Below are positions 1-12,382 of a stretch of DNA of 64,000 nt, one piece after another. A program made the position numbers and the translations under genes. Under the pieces are notes generated by a model. The model did not search any database, had not been told where the DNA came from, and saw nothing but the letters and a program-made list of their open reading frames with translations. This DNA comes from Anisakis pegreffii. Lineage: Eukaryota; Nematoda; Chromadorea; Rhabditida; Anisakidae. Position 1 is the stretch's first letter; each line of letters begins with the position of its first letter. The DNA lies in NCBI GenBank assembly GCA_035041965.1, contig JAPYMA010000913.1, positions 1-64,000 of the forward strand. The letters run 5' to 3'.

Positions 1-756
1 ACTGAGAAGAGCCGTTGACGGGAGAGAGGAAAGTGATGTTGAATGAAAACGAGAGAAAAGGTGAAAAATAATTTTCAGCGCTTGGTTTATATTTGAAACT
101 GACTTTATTGACAGCATTAGTGGTGATGGAAAATTGCTGTTGCTCATCGATAGAGAGCTGAGAGCTGACTGCACCCAACGACCAATTCAAAATGTGTTTG
201 GTGCAATTGCAATTCGAACGCATTCCAAACAGCCAAACAGCCAGCCATATCTTCTCTGCACGGCTTGCACGAGTGCAGCCAGCGCTATGTGCGAGTGTAT
301 TTCAACCTTATTCGACGCTTAAATCAGTCTCTATTTTAGACATGTGTTTAGGCTTACGTTTAAGTTTCTGTTTTTGTGTACACTTGCAATAAAATTCTCG
401 CGAAACTCGACGAGATTGATGAACATATTTCCAGATCTCACAGAGACTCTAAATCGGTTTTCCAGCAATAATTCACAAGATATACGCCATGGATGCCACA
501 CCACCAGTTCACCATCGACAAATGAATTGGCTGACGATTGTCACAACAATCAGTAATAAATCAGCATCAACTAAGAAGCTGAATGCACCCATCTGTACTG
601 CAGCACTCTTATGAGAAGTCTAAAGTTTGCCCAAAACATAGTGATTAACATGATGTAATATGATTCCTTGAATTTGAATTTATCGCGGCCAACGTGAAGA
701 GTCATCATAAGTGGATAATGTCGACTGTGAGAACAGAGTATCTAATTAGATTTGAT

Positions 757-1058
757 GTACCTGGATACTTGGATTGGCAAGCAGGCTATTAAACGTTTGT
801 AAAGTTGCTGACCATAATGCTCGCAATGTTTCCGTGCCGCACATTGTTTTAGCCTCAATTTAAGCCACTCGGCTGGCTAGGCGAGCAGGCCAACCGAACA
901 CAACCGAGTAATTAATTGGTTGACGTGAATACTTTGCATAATTAATCGTCGTAGCCAAACATCAATCCAATAAATAATCATCACCCTAATAAAATGAATA
1001 TTCTGCCGATGGCTCACAGCGATTCACAAAACAGCCACACGATGTCCAAGTAACAGTA
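757..1058 (-). repeat. SINE-like repeat family A, copy 1
   Basis: This is one of four similar copies, each about 290-300 bp, in the window. The shared core includes GCTGGCTAGGCGAGCAGGCC and an AT-rich block ending in AATAAATAATCA. The left edge, running from the CCTGGATACTTGGATTGGC side into the AACGTTTGTAA segment, matches the 3' tail of the LINE fragment at 14585-14884. The element therefore reads on the minus strand, with the LINE-like tail as its 3' end. No tRNA-like head was recognised, so 'SINE-like' rests on size, copy number and the shared tail. Confidence 0.6.
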
Positions 1059-1888
1059 ATAGTCCAAATAATCAAGATCTGATTCGATATTGATAACGAT
1101 TCAAGAAGATTCAATAAAGTGATTGAAACAACCGCGACTTATCAAGATTTGATAAATCGCTTATATCAAACATTATTATACATAAGCGAGTTACTCTCAC
1201 TGAAAACATTGGAAAAACATGTAATTAAAATGAAAAAATGAAAGCAGTGACTGAACCTCAACTCAAATCCAACCATATAACCTCAGTGAAGAGTATGAAA
1301 TAAAACGGATTGAGTGAGACATTAATAAGAGATGAATTCTGAGTGGAGAATTGGAAAAAAGACTCGCTCGCGCTGAAGTGATCATTAGTTTGTGATTGGA
1401 TATGACGACGGAATGATCAACGTAAACCAATCAATTCCTATGATTGATCAACACTAGCCGCATTTCTAGTGAATGCATTGTGTCATATAACAACAAGACC
1501 AATTATCAATCATCCCAGATTGTTAGTGATCGTGAGTGATCCGTTTACCTGTTTGTCCGCTCCTTGTCGGTGTTGCACTCGAACGACGACTGCGTATGAG
1601 AGGATGGATAGTTTAGTGGGAATTTCTGAGCACTGAAGGTGAACGACCGTACGTTTGAGTGGGATTTTGTACTGTTTCTAATGCGCTTGTATCAGAGAGT
1701 TGGAGTGGCAGGTATGAACCGAAGAGCAATCGCAATTTGGACTGAGTATTTCAACTGGTGTTGCGCAGTTCTTTCTGAGATATTGCTCGTAACAATGCCG
1801 TAAATTAGTGATGTTTTTGTGCGCTTCGTAATCAGCTACTCATGACAGTATCTTTTTAAATATTACCAGACGATTTTTAGGCAAGAAC

Positions 1889-2176
1889 ACCTGGATTACC
1901 TGGATCGGCCAGGCTATCAAACGTTTATAACGTTGCTGGCCACAATGCTCGTGTTTCCGTGCACATTGTTTTAGCCTCAATTCACGCCACCCGGCTGGCT
2001 AGGCGAGCAAGCCAACCGAACAAAACCGAGTAAATAATTAGTCGCCGTGAATACTTTGCACAATTAGACGCAATCAAATACCAATTCAATAAATAATCAT
2101 TACTCTAATAAGATAAATATTCCGCCGATCGCTCACAGCGATTGACGAAACAACCACTCGATGTCCAAGTAATAAT
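1889..2176 (-). repeat. SINE-like repeat family A, copy 2
   Basis: A second copy in the same orientation as the one at 757-1058. It has the same GCCAGGCTATCAAACGTTTA tail, the GGCTGGCTAGGCGAGCAAGC core and a distal block ending near TCGATGTCCAAGTAA. Single-base differences and small indels from copy 1 are scattered along its length, so it is an independent old insertion rather than a recent duplication. Confidence 0.6.
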
Positions 2177-2609
2177 TCATAAACCATGCAAGAACACATG
2201 TGTGATAAAAGAAACTGTGATAAAAGATCCATTTTAAATGGATGATTTGGATTGCGAAAAGAGAGTATTTAACTGGCTTTGATATGGGCAAGTTATTCTC
2301 ATCAAATGCTCTCATTAAAATGACATAAAACTCTTTAGGTGTTTACTGATGAATTGAGTGAATTGAGTGAAAAATGTGTTTGTTTACAGAGAACTTATTT
2401 TTTGAGCACTTCACTGGCGACAGCTTTCGATACGTGCTACTTGTAACAACAATCGCAATCGTCAGCAACCATTGATATTCGGAGTGGGAAGACGCAAAAT
2501 GTAGCTGACAAAGACAAATATATCTCCTAAAACTCAAGGTTTTTACTGTATATAATTAACTGTGAATTGCATTTTGCAGATAAGATTGGCTAATAGAATT
2601 AGTGATTTT

Positions 2610-2775
2610 TCTATACCAGGTTTTTGAAAATTGTTCTATTCTGTTCTTTTGAGCTCAAAAACGGCTCTATTCTGTTCCAAACTGTTCCTTCCTCATTTGC
2701 AAACTATCCGATTCTATTTCACGGAACAGAACAGTAATAGAACAGTTTAACTGGAATAGAAACAGGACTAAGTAG
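2610..2775. repeat. Foldback repeat rich in CTGTTC/GAACAG
   Basis: The left half carries repeated TTCTATTCTGTTC-type words. The right half carries their complements, such as GGAACAGAACAGTAATAGAA, so the segment can fold into an imperfect long hairpin. A related segment lies at 16845-17010 inside the protease gene. No coding capacity was recognised. Confidence 0.5.
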
Positions 2776-3525
2776 AATACACTACTAGTTCTGGTGAATA
2801 GAACCGCACAAATTGGCGCACCATTTAGGTTCTTGAATACTTGGTTTTTTTTTGCCCAAATGTATACGGGAGAAGACTCTCAATTCAGCCACAGCTGAGC
2901 TTTTACCTGTTCCACTCTATTTTCCGAATTCGAGACGATCCAACTGGCACTACGAAATTCCAAGGAGATTTAGGGTTTTGGGACCGACATGGAATCCAGC
3001 GCATGTCTTCATGATCTTTTCATGGATCTGCAAGCTGAAAGCTCTACATCAGCACATCACCGAACTATCGTCAAATGCATTCAAACCAACATGAGAAATA
3101 TCTTCTTTCAGTTTTCCTAATCCATTCCGATAGCCTCAAAACGTTGGTTTGCTGCATAAACACCAGAATACGAAGAGAAATGTATTTGACGAATTTAATT
3201 TTTTTTCAATTTCACGCTTCGAACGAGAAAAAAACTCTTTTGAGAAAGATATCGATCTATCTTTATTTTCAAACAGGTGCACTTCAAAAAACAATTCATC
3301 CCACTTCACTGCAAACCTTACAATTTCATAACAACATTTGTCTCAGACTCGAGCTACAAGTGCTATGAAGACTTGAACGAGAGAGAGTAAAAATAAGGCT
3401 GCTTAGCACATTTGCTCGTCAGAAGTTACGATTAATGATGGAAGAAGCGTCTTGACGTTTAGGTGCTCGACTGTTTGATGATCGAGTAGATTTTGTTTTT
3501 TCAGTGGCATACACTCTTAAAGTTC

Positions 3526-3789
3526 TCATATTTCAGAGAATTTTTCTTGGATCTTATGAAAAGCGGATTTTATTTCCAACGAACATATTGAGCACATCAG
3601 TTTCAAGCTTTGTTCAGTGCAAAAACCACAGTTGCGAGACATAGCAGCGAGGAAAACAACAAGGAATACGGCGAATATGATCAGCAACGAAAGAACATTT
3701 TCAGTGGATCTGTTTAATTTCATTGCTCGATAAGCCTGATGAAACTTTTTCAGTTGCCTACTGGTGATTAAGATGGAAGCTTTTCGCAT
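3526..3789 (-). CDS. Possible small single-pass membrane protein
   Basis: An uninterrupted minus-strand frame of 87 residues with a true ATG at 3789-3787. It has a basic N-terminus, a hydrophobic stretch around residues 33-50 (LLIIFAVFLVVFLAA), then five cysteines (CGFC, CSIC and one other). This reads like a small type II or secreted protein, but no family is recognised. There is no splice evidence and no paralogue in the window, so it could be a chance open frame in AT-rich DNA. Confidence 0.25.
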   Translation of the reverse strand: MRKASILITSRQLKKFHQAYRAMKLNRSTENVLSLLIIFAVFLVVFLAAMSRNCGFCTEQSLKLMCSICSLEIKSAFHKIQEKFSEI

Positions 3790-3914
3790 GCCATAATCTT
3801 TGGATGATTTTTTCGGTCACTTTTCCTTTTTTTGACTTTTTTGATATCTATATTGAATATATCTCTGAATTTGTTTTCCTTTCGATAGATCTTTTATTGT
3901 TATGTGGAGATCCA

Positions 3915-4200
3915 GTGGTTGTTTCGTCAATGGCTGTAAGTGAGCTGTGGAATATTTATTTTATTAGAGTTGTAATTATTTATTGGATTGAGATTTGGCT
4001 ACGATTAATTATGCAAAGTATTCACGTCAATCAATTAATTACTCGGTTGTGTTCGGTTGGCCTGCTCGCCTAGCCAGCCGAGTGGCTTAAATTGAGGCTG
4101 AAACAATGTGCGGCACGGAAACATTGCGAGCATTGTGGCCAGCAACGTTACAAACGTTTGATAGCCTGCTGCTTGCCAATCCAGGTAATCCAGGAAGAAT
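3915..4200 (+). repeat. SINE-like repeat family A, copy 3 (inverted)
   Basis: A copy of the same repeat as at 757-1058, in the opposite orientation. It ends with GTGGCCAGCAACGTTACAAA followed by CGTTTGATAGCCTG and CCAATCCAGGTAATCCAGG. Those tail bases align with the C-terminal codons and stop of the LINE open frame near 14600. Several short open frames across it are products of the repeat. Confidence 0.6.
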
Positions 4201-4533
4201 GATCACGAGGGATTTTAGGTCACTCCAGCAAACAGCCTAGGTGAAACAGAAGGAAACATCGAAATTCAAGCGAAAGAGTGCCTTCTCCGAGATTCGAGAA
4301 CTTCATCTCGACTTCTAGCAGCACAAATTGTGTTGTTGCCTAATGAGTGAACCATCAACGGTGCCACTGTGTTATGTGATTATGTGATCATATTGCATTA
4401 TGTTTTGATATGATTCGGTTGTTCGTTCATGAAGTATGTTAGAATCACTGTTGTGAGCAGCAATAATATGATAGATAATTTGAAATAGCTGTCAAGAAGC
4501 ATGCAGTAAATGCAACTGCGATCATATTTTCAG

Positions 4534-4830
4534 ACGATAGATTACGCAGCCGAATTGGTGGTGACAAAATTGGTGTTTCACATTAATAGTGGTCTGCTTT
4601 TGGTATCAATCAAAAAACTAGAACACACAACAAAAGTATATGGATATCTTTATAATGAAGATATACGCTTGAAGCTAGAAGGCGGCATGTGTATCGATCT
4701 TCATTCAGAAGACTGTTATGCACGAATTTCACCGGCTCTTTGCTGGCCATTTAACTCCGTCGGAACGCAGTTTGCTGGCGAACTCTTATTAATATACGAC
4801 AAAGAATTCAAGCAAAACGCACGTTCATAA
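4534..4830 (+). CDS. Possible terminal exon, unknown protein
   Basis: A good acceptor (ATATTTTCAG before 4534) is followed by 98 open codons ending in TAA at 4828-4830. The peptide opens TIDYAAELVVTKLVFH and ends in YDKEFKQNARS. It has alternating hydrophobic residues (VFHINSGLLLVSIKK) and cysteines in MCIDLHSEDCYARISPALCW, as in a beta-rich extracellular domain. I cannot assign a family. No convincing upstream coding exon was found, so this may be part of a gene whose start I missed, or a relic. Confidence 0.35.
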   Translation, partial: TIDYAAELVVTKLVFHINSGLLLVSIKKLEHTTKVYGYLYNEDIRLKLEGGMCIDLHSEDCYARISPALCWPFNSVGTQFAGELLLIYDKEFKQNARS

Positions 4831-7312
4831 ACAATGTTTTGCTTGAAAGCAAGTGTTCAATAACATTGATCAAATTGATCAATAATATTGATCAAAACAG
4901 CAACAGTTATGCTCTTAACAATGCTGAAGAGCACAAGATTCAAGATAACAATAACAGCTTTGATAATGGTATCGACTTTGACAACAATAACACGACCGAT
5001 TCTATTTGAAATTACACCACTCGCATTATCAGGCCACCAGGATAAGACCGTTCAAGATAATAATAGCAGCAAAACTAACACTGACAATAGCGAGAGTGCT
5101 GCTGTCAACACCAACTGTCATTAATCGCAATAATAACACTAGGAGCAGTTGTAATAATCCGGATTGCGATCCTATCAAACAATAGCAATACGCAACACCA
5201 AGATCGATAATAACAATCGTAATCTTGTTCATAGTAAAACAGTAATACTAAATATAAATGTAACAGTAATAATAATAATAATAATGATAATAATAATAAT
5301 AACAATAACAATAATAATAATAATAATAATAACAATAATAACAACAATAATCATAATAATAATAATAGTAATATTAATAATAATAACAATAATAGCAATA
5401 ACAAAATAGCAATCATTAAGATAATAATAGCAATGATAATCAATAGAACTGATAATAATGCTCAGGCAGTAGTAATAATACAGCAATAATGATTCTGTTG
5501 ATAATCAGGATGAAAAATAACGCATCAATAATGAAATCATAACAAAAGTGAGTGATTCAGAGCTATTTCAAAACTCGTGGTTGCTCGAAAAAGATGAAAA
5601 TAAGACGCAAGATTAATTGGAGCGTTCGGTTTCCTGCTCTGTATCACAGATCCAACTTAATCATAAACATATTTATCAACAACTAAACATCTCAATACGT
5701 AAATATCAAAACAACACACACAAACACTAAAAGTATTCACATAAAGCACTGAAGATTTGCGATAAATAAAGAATCTTATGGATGTAAACTCGAATCTATG
5801 TGATAAATGATACAAAATAAATATCTTAAACTCAAGACAAATGTTACTTTAAAACATTAAAGTGAGTGTTCAGTTCGATGTAATCATTCAACATCGAAAA
5901 GCAGCTCATCAATTATTCCCACCATCTCCTCCTGACTGACGTTCCCTCCCGATTCCCCAACACAAACGCATTTTCATTCGTAAACTTTTCGCGCTGATCA
6001 GCTTTCGCTCAGCTGGTCTCAACATTCTCGAAAAATACCTTTAAGAAATGAGTGTTTCGTCTCAAATTTTTTTGACTCACTTCGATTTTGGTTTCCGTTC
6101 GAATGCAGTCGGAAACCAGCGGTCAGACGTGGCTTTCCCCTTTATATAATTGTTGCGATCATTTACGATGCATAATAAACCGTTGTTGAGCATTTCAATT
6201 CCTGAAACTGCACACTTTATCCAGTATCCATTGCTCATAAGCATTTTGATCGTTTGGGACTTTCGTGTCGTGATGTTTTCAGCCAATCTTATGTGCTGCT
6301 TAGTCTTTAGAAATTTTCCTGTGTTGAGATCGAAACTTTTTTGTGCTTAAGCTATGAGCCACTTTAGCGATGGATTTGTTCCATGACCGGTCAATCTGTC
6401 TAAAGACATTTAGCCTAACAGACAGTTTGCCGAACGGACAGTTTACCTAACTTACGGTTTTTTAATGGATATTTCACCCAATAGACAAACTGTCCGTTAG
6501 GCAAAATGTCCGTTCGGCAAATTCTCCGTTAAGCAAATTGTTCGTTAGGCAAACTGTCATTAGGCTAAATGTCTTAAGGCAGATTGACCGGATACCATTT
6601 GTTTAGTGTTCACGCTAATCCACCCCGTGTGTGCAATTCTGATTATATGGTTATTTTCAGGTTCACTCAACAATGAAAGGTATGTACTGTGTCATTGGCT
6701 GCTCGTTGTTCATATATGAGCTTAGAAAAAAAAATGAGGAGAGCTACCAGTACGATAAGGCTATTACGTTCATATTAAAATGATGGACTTTTTACAAAGA
6801 TGCATGACATCGTAACCATATTCCTCTGTTCGATCTCAGCATGAACCAGAGAACCTTATTCGTAGCGGACATGAGGAGCCTGAGAAAGAAAATGAAATCA
6901 AATAGGAGTAGCGGCGATTGTACTCTAGCTGAAGCTTGCATAATCGATTCATTATCGAATCATACTCTGAGCTGCATTAGCATCACATTAGTGGATGCTT
7001 TGTTAAACTAAACGGATCTCGAGATTGCTTTGATAACAGTCTTCAAGATAACTTCACAAGTGAACTCTTAGTTAGCTGTAAACATCAACTCCTAGATCGC
7101 TGCATTGGTACAGAATTAGCACAGCTCTTGAATTGGTACAGAATCCAGGTATGAGGCCAGAATGAGATCAGTCAGTGCATTAAAAACTGTGAAATAGTGC
7201 AGAATCAAAGAGCAGATTATAGTGAGTCAATGCACAGAACTGTTTCCGCATCGAACTGAGTACTTTGAAATGTAACTGTGAAATCACGACTCAATAAGAA
7301 ATACTTCTTCAG
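4831..7312. other. Non-coding stretch with large AAT/AAC microsatellite and one MITE
   Basis: From about 5262 to 5420 the sequence is a degenerate run of AAT, AAC and AAG triplets; the open frames on both strands there (poly-Leu, poly-Ile) are artefacts. The flanks at 4880-5260 and 5420-5520 are similar but more degraded. A MITE occupies 6381-6596. The rest shows no exon that could be supported. The first galectin exon, carrying its start codon, should lie just upstream of 7313 but was not identified. Confidence 0.5.
6381..6596. mobile_element. MITE, copy 1 (GACCGGTCAATCTG ends)
   Basis: A 216-bp element with imperfect terminal inverted repeats. The left end reads CCATGACCGGTCAATCTG and the right end CAGATTGACCGGATACC. 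The interior repeats variants of TTAGGCAAACTGTCCGTTAG in both orientations. It is flanked by ATTTGTT at 6374-6380 and 6597-6603. There is no coding capacity. Two more copies are at 11540-11705 and 17286-17529. Confidence 0.75.
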
Positions 7313-10300
7313 CGGCTGCCATTTTGTTTGGTTTCGTGTTGGTGGGTGTTTTGGCCGATGACACATCCGAGGAACGCATTAAAGAGGAGGCATCCAAGGA
7401 GTCCAAAGAGACCAACTATAAGAAATACATCGGTGAAACTAATTATGTGAGTTCGCAAAATTTGCATTATAGGTGGGAAATTTCCACGAAATTTTTAAAC
7501 GCTCCCTTAATCTCGCAAAAGAATTGAGTTGCGACGGGATCAAATTCATCCAAAAGCAGAATTGGCTCGACGGACGTCCAAAACTAATTGGTGAGCAGTT
7601 TACGGCCGACTGATGGTCAAAATCGACTGCCAACAACAAAAACTAAAAGAAACCCATTGAACAGCGATCGCCAAAGACCAGGATTTTAGTGAATACTGGC
7701 CAAGACAAAGATGTTTCGGAGTTGCTGCGTCAGTGACCAGGTAGTGGGTAACGAAAAACAAAACTGTCTGATGTCAAATACATAGATCACCGTACTTGTT
7801 TTTAGAACTCTATGGGAATGCTCCAGTTTTTTCGATGTGGCTACTAGTTTTTGAACATTGCAGTGAAGTCATTTACCGTAGCGCAGTCCTTCTTGTTGGA
7901 AGCCGTTGGGTTTGGCTAGTTTTAATGATGGATGTTGGGCCTGTTATAGTGCTCAAATGTCATAGATTTTTATGCCAGTGGACGTTCAGTCTTTTCGCAT
8001 TCCTAACGATAGTCGAGCAGAGAACTGTTATTGATGACGGACGATTTTCAGAATTTACCATTCAAGACTCGCATCAGTCAGCCGTTCCAAGAGGGTCAAA
8101 CGATACACGCACTCGGACAAACTACCGTCAACCCTAAACGGTACTTGAGCCAATACCTTGTAATGATAGATTCAGCAATAAGCGTTTGTGAAAATTGTTT
8201 GTGCGAAAACGAATTAACTGAAGTTTCTTCGCAGCAATGTTAACATTTGATAATGTATATCGTGCAACGCCACGTCTCGAGTAACCGAAATCAAAGAAAA
8301 TCTAAATTTTGATGTTTATTTGGCTTGATTTTGACAAGAGGTTGACGATCTCTCAGCGAAAATCATACCAAATCTGCAAGTTTTTTGCACACATCGTGAA
8401 TATACGTGATTGAAAAAGCCATGTTGATCACAACAATGATTGTGATCAACATGGGGCTTTCCAAACATACCGTATGCATCCTATCGCAGAGTAAAATCAA
8501 AACATCCGGTTTGCTTGCTTTTGACTCAGGAGTTTTGGAACTGTTCATGTACAACAGCTGTTATCGATGCTTTTTGATGAGTGGCAGATAAAATTTTGCA
8601 GTCGATCAACTCTATCGAATTCAACGAAAGCATTTATCAGTTAACTTTGTCACATTTTGATCACAATTTTTACCGAGCTGTTCAATCTTCATCTGCGCCT
8701 TTGGGCGTAAACGATATTGACCTATATTTGAGTGCCATTTCAGCGTGGATTTCAACTTCCATAGAGGCGCTTATAAAGATGCTGATATGCCGTTGCATAT
8801 GTCCATTCGATTCGATGAAGGTTACTCCCTTTCCTACTCAATGCTTCAAAAAATTATGTCTGAGAATTCTCAGCAGATGCTTCTCAGATTGATAAACAGT
8901 AAAGTGAAATAACTGAGTTAGAGAAGGAAACGAGAAGGTAAACGCGATCATTTGATCACGAAATCATGGATCAGAGACCGATTTTAGAGGTTCACCACCA
9001 AGTAACTTATAATGTACGAGTTGGTGCTCATTTGTGAACAGGTTACGCTAATTTGATGATGAAAGAGTTTCATGCAGGTAAATTGGTCTACAATACGTTC
9101 GAAAATGGCAATTGGAGTGATAATGAACAACGACTCAGCAATCCATTTAAGCCAAACGAAATTTTCGACCTGAGAGTGCGAATCTTAAGCGGCAAGTATC
9201 AGGTAATCTGACAGTTATTCACATCCATTGAGCAGTTCAATAGTATACTGAAAAACTCCACTTGGTTGCATCGGTCAACAACCAAGGCAAAATGAATACC
9301 ATTAGAGCTTAAAGGAGATTAAGGGAGACTACCTGATAACTTGTGAAGGGTTCTATCAACCTTAAACGACATTGACTTTGGTTTGAACCGTCTAAACTTC
9401 GAACTGAGCAGAATCTCTGCTTTCTAAAAATGAAAAGCTCACTGGAAAATTCCGCCTTTGTGAGGAGATATAGCTATTCTTCTGATGCTATAGGGCTTGG
9501 CACATTCAAACCTACCGTACCCTCAGCTTTGACCAGTAACATATCAATTTCTTCACACCAGTCGATCGAGCAGAATCTCTGCATTCAGAAATATATATAT
9601 TTTGTCGGGCGATTTCGCTTAGTTGAGGAGCTATAGCTATTTGATTAAAGCTATCTGAACTGGCGCTGAGGTGCTCATTGATATGCATTTGATCACTATT
9701 GATCAATGCATATTATTGTACATTACTAGAGAAATATGGGTATATTCAAGCCTGCCGTCTTCTCAAGTTTGCCCGGAAACATATTCAAGTTTGTACATCA
9801 TTCCATTGAGCGGAAAGCGTTACGGATTTTGAAGCGAAAAGTTTCAAAGCTGCGGAAATTTTGTGGAGAAATCAAGCCGAAGTTGAAACTTGGACACCGT
9901 CTATACCGCAAGCTGATCCTAATCTGAGAGTGAATTTGAATTTGACAGCTTTCAATTTATCGTGCACCCGCAGGCTGGCTGAGTTGGGCTGATTTTACAG
10001 ATCGCCCTCAACCTTTACATACAACAAGGCTCGGAGATCCGCCATGCGCTATTCCGTTAGGGAAACAGCGGTACAGGGCATAATGATAGCCACAAAATTA
10101 GCGGATTTGCTCGCTATTGCCCATCTCTGTCATAGCCAACTAGCCAACTGATCACAATCAACTAATTTCCTTTAATCTTTCGAGTGACTCTTAACAAATA
10201 AGCTTTTTAAAATCCCGTAAAAAGAAGGCGACTGCATTGAACAGGTCAAAAAAGCACCTTGATTGGAGTGCCTCAATCCAAAATATGTATTTGTCATGAT

Positions 10301-12382
10301 TTCCAATTTTTCAGATCTTCGCGAATCGCATTGACATCGGATATTTCGAGCAAAAAATGCCACTAGAAGGGGTTAGTCAATTGCTTTTTTCATTTCTATC
10401 TACCGTATACTCAGTCTGGTATTCGAGAATCATACAGCCTACACACCACAATGATATGTACTAACAACGATGGAAATATGTGCATATAATATCAACTTGA
10501 TGAACAGTTATAATTCATGATGACTTGATATGTTTGCACCATTACTCATAAAATCTTAAATACAATACATCGATCATTGGTATCATCATACTAGATTTAT
10601 TTATTAATGCCAGAACATTGTTGATGCAGGAAACTATTGCCCGTACGACTCATCACATGGTCTGTACGAATTCAAATAAATTTAGCTCACAGCTTTGGAT
10701 TTGAAGCTTAATTTAAACATTATCTGAGCTTGATCTCAATTGAAGTCTCACAATCACGTCAGATTTAAGAGGAGTACAGATGAAATGATGTAAGATTTAT
10801 CGATGAATCAACAATCCACTTCCAAACAGATTGAAATAAAACGGTTTGGACTTTCACATTGCTTGTGATGTAGGTTGTGTTGCTAATGTGGAGACGACGA
10901 TTAATGATATAGTCTATCCACACTGATAAATAAGGACGATAATGATGATTGAGTAGAGTGATGATACAACTGACGATTGCGAAAGATGCCGACGATGGCG
11001 AGTACATACTGATACACTGAGACTGAGTACTGACACTGATACTGAAACTGACTACACTGATGTAGAGAGACTGGTTAACTAAGCTGAGCCACTTATGTGG
11101 GCATTGGGATTAGCTGATTACGAAACAATGATCACATGTTGCCAATGATGGTCAGAGAAATACATGGTATACGAGAAACTGCAAACAATAAACGAGAGAT
11201 CACTGATTTATCTCAATATCACCCTTCACATAATCTGAAGATCTCTTGAAATCGTATCATCGGCTTCAGGTAGATCACGTTTCAATCAGTGGCGATTTGG
11301 CTAATCTGCGTTTGTTTCACTACGGCGGTCGAGTCTTCCCAAACCCCTACAATGCAATCGTCAATTTGACGCCTGGAAAACGTCTTGACATTTCGGCACT
11401 CCCAACAGGTGAGCGAATCTATACAAGCGAGAGATCAGTGTGAACCTGTTAATCCTCAGGTCCAGGGTCGTTTTCAGGCCCATTCTTCATCCTACAAAGG
11501 CTGTGATTACCAATTCACTTCATCGAAGATATTGATTGCCGTGACTGGTCAATCTGCCTAAAGAAATTTAGCCTGACGACAGTTTGCCGAACGGATTTTT
11601 TGCCGAACGGACAGTTTGCCTAACTTACGGTTTTTAATGGATATTTCGCCCAATAGGCAAACTGTCGTTCAGGCTAAATGTCTTTAAGCAGATTGACTGG
11701 GTACCATTGATTGCAAATGTGGCAACCAATCGCCTGATTTGCAGGAAAACGCGTCAACGTGAATTTGTATCGTGAAAATCATGAGTACGCGCTGCAAGTA
11801 TCGATCCGTTACGGTGAGGGAGCGATCGTACGAAATTCAATGACCAATAACGTTTGGGGCCGAGAGGAGCGCGAAGGAGGTCTTCCGTTGAATAAAGGCG
11901 AACTGTACGTTTCTACTCGTTTCTACAGCATCAAACCGCACCATTTAACGTTGATACATTGGCTAGCGGCATGAATATGAGCAGATTCAGTTGAAAGAGA
12001 GCGGCGATAGTACTTTTCACCTTCTAAAATCTACCCGAAAATTCAAGTTTCTCGATCTAGTCACATTGGATGCTTGAAGTATCGTGAAAAAGGTGGTTAT
12101 ATTCTAACGAATAGCACTGAAAAGGGAACAAATTCTTAGTCATTTGAGCAAAAGATAGAGCGAAAGGATTGCTGTCCATTTGAAAGCTTCAAAAGTGATC
12201 ACGTCGTTTTCAGTTTTGACTTGACGATAATCAACGAGGAGTTCAGTTTTCAAATCTTCGTGAACGGAAAACGTTTCGCAACATTCGCGCATCGTGGCTC
12301 ACCCACAGACATTCAAACGGTCGAAATCGATGGAAGTGTGGACGTGTTGACCGTTACGGTCAATGATGCGGTTGGCGTATAA
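7313..12382 (+). CDS. Secreted tandem-repeat galectin (start exon not found)
   Basis: A beta-galactoside-binding lectin type with two carbohydrate-recognition domains. Eight exons join in frame: 7313-7446, 8052-8140, 8744-8820, 9078-9202, 10315-10371, 11270-11408, 11745-11904 and 12214-12382, about 316 residues plus a missing first exon. Exon 1 holds a hydrophobic leader (AAILFGFVLVGVLA), so export is likely, which is unusual for galectins. CRD1 carries LHMSIRFDEG, then NTFENGNWSDNEQR and FDLRVRIL. CRD2 carries VDHVSISGDL, GGRVFPNPY, LQVSIRYGEG, NNVWGREER and FDLTIINEEF. In both domains the usual H-x-N-P-R core is altered (HMSIR and QVSIR), while the later Asn, Trp and Glu positions remain. 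Introns contain a hairpin (8415-8460), an LTR-like repeat and a MITE, the last two ending about 40 bp upstream of exons. Confidence 0.9.
8415..8460. repeat. Short near-perfect hairpin in galectin intron
   Basis: AAAGCCATGTTGATCACAA is followed after a 6-7 base loop by TTGTGATCAACATGGGGCTTT, its complement apart from a two-base bulge. Lying in the intron between 8140 and 8744, it could be a small inverted duplication or a structured RNA. Nothing else supports a function. Confidence 0.55.
10855..11227. repeat. Interspersed repeat family B, copy 1 (LTR-like?)
   Basis: Diverged copy of a repeat about 400 bp long that also occurs at 16405-16802 and 44395-44812. Shared landmarks include a GGCGACGATTAATRATW-type block, AATAAATAAGGACGATAAT, GGGATTAGCTGATTACGAAA, GCAAACAATAAACGAGAGAT and a CATCATCCTTCA-like end. 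There is no open frame. The A/T-rich AATAAA block and the CA end suggest a solo LTR, but no target duplication was found, so the class is open. Confidence 0.5.
11540..11705. mobile_element. MITE, copy 2, with perfect 9-bp target duplication
   Basis: A shortened 166-bp member of the family at 6381-6596. It begins CGTGACTGGTCAATCTGCC and ends GCAGATTGACTGGGTACC. Identical ATTGATTGC flanks at 11531-11539 and 11706-11714 define the insertion exactly. It sits in the galectin intron, 40 bp before the exon at 11745, apparently without harming the acceptor. Confidence 0.85.

Noticed and set aside
5105..5486. Overlapping open frames of poly-Leu and poly-Ile on both strands
   Set aside because: They are translations of an AAT/AAC microsatellite and have no gene structure.
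8581..8892. 103-codon open frame in the galectin locus
   Set aside because: The true coding exon here (8744-8820) uses another frame, with VDFNFHRG and RFDEG motifs and matching splice phases.
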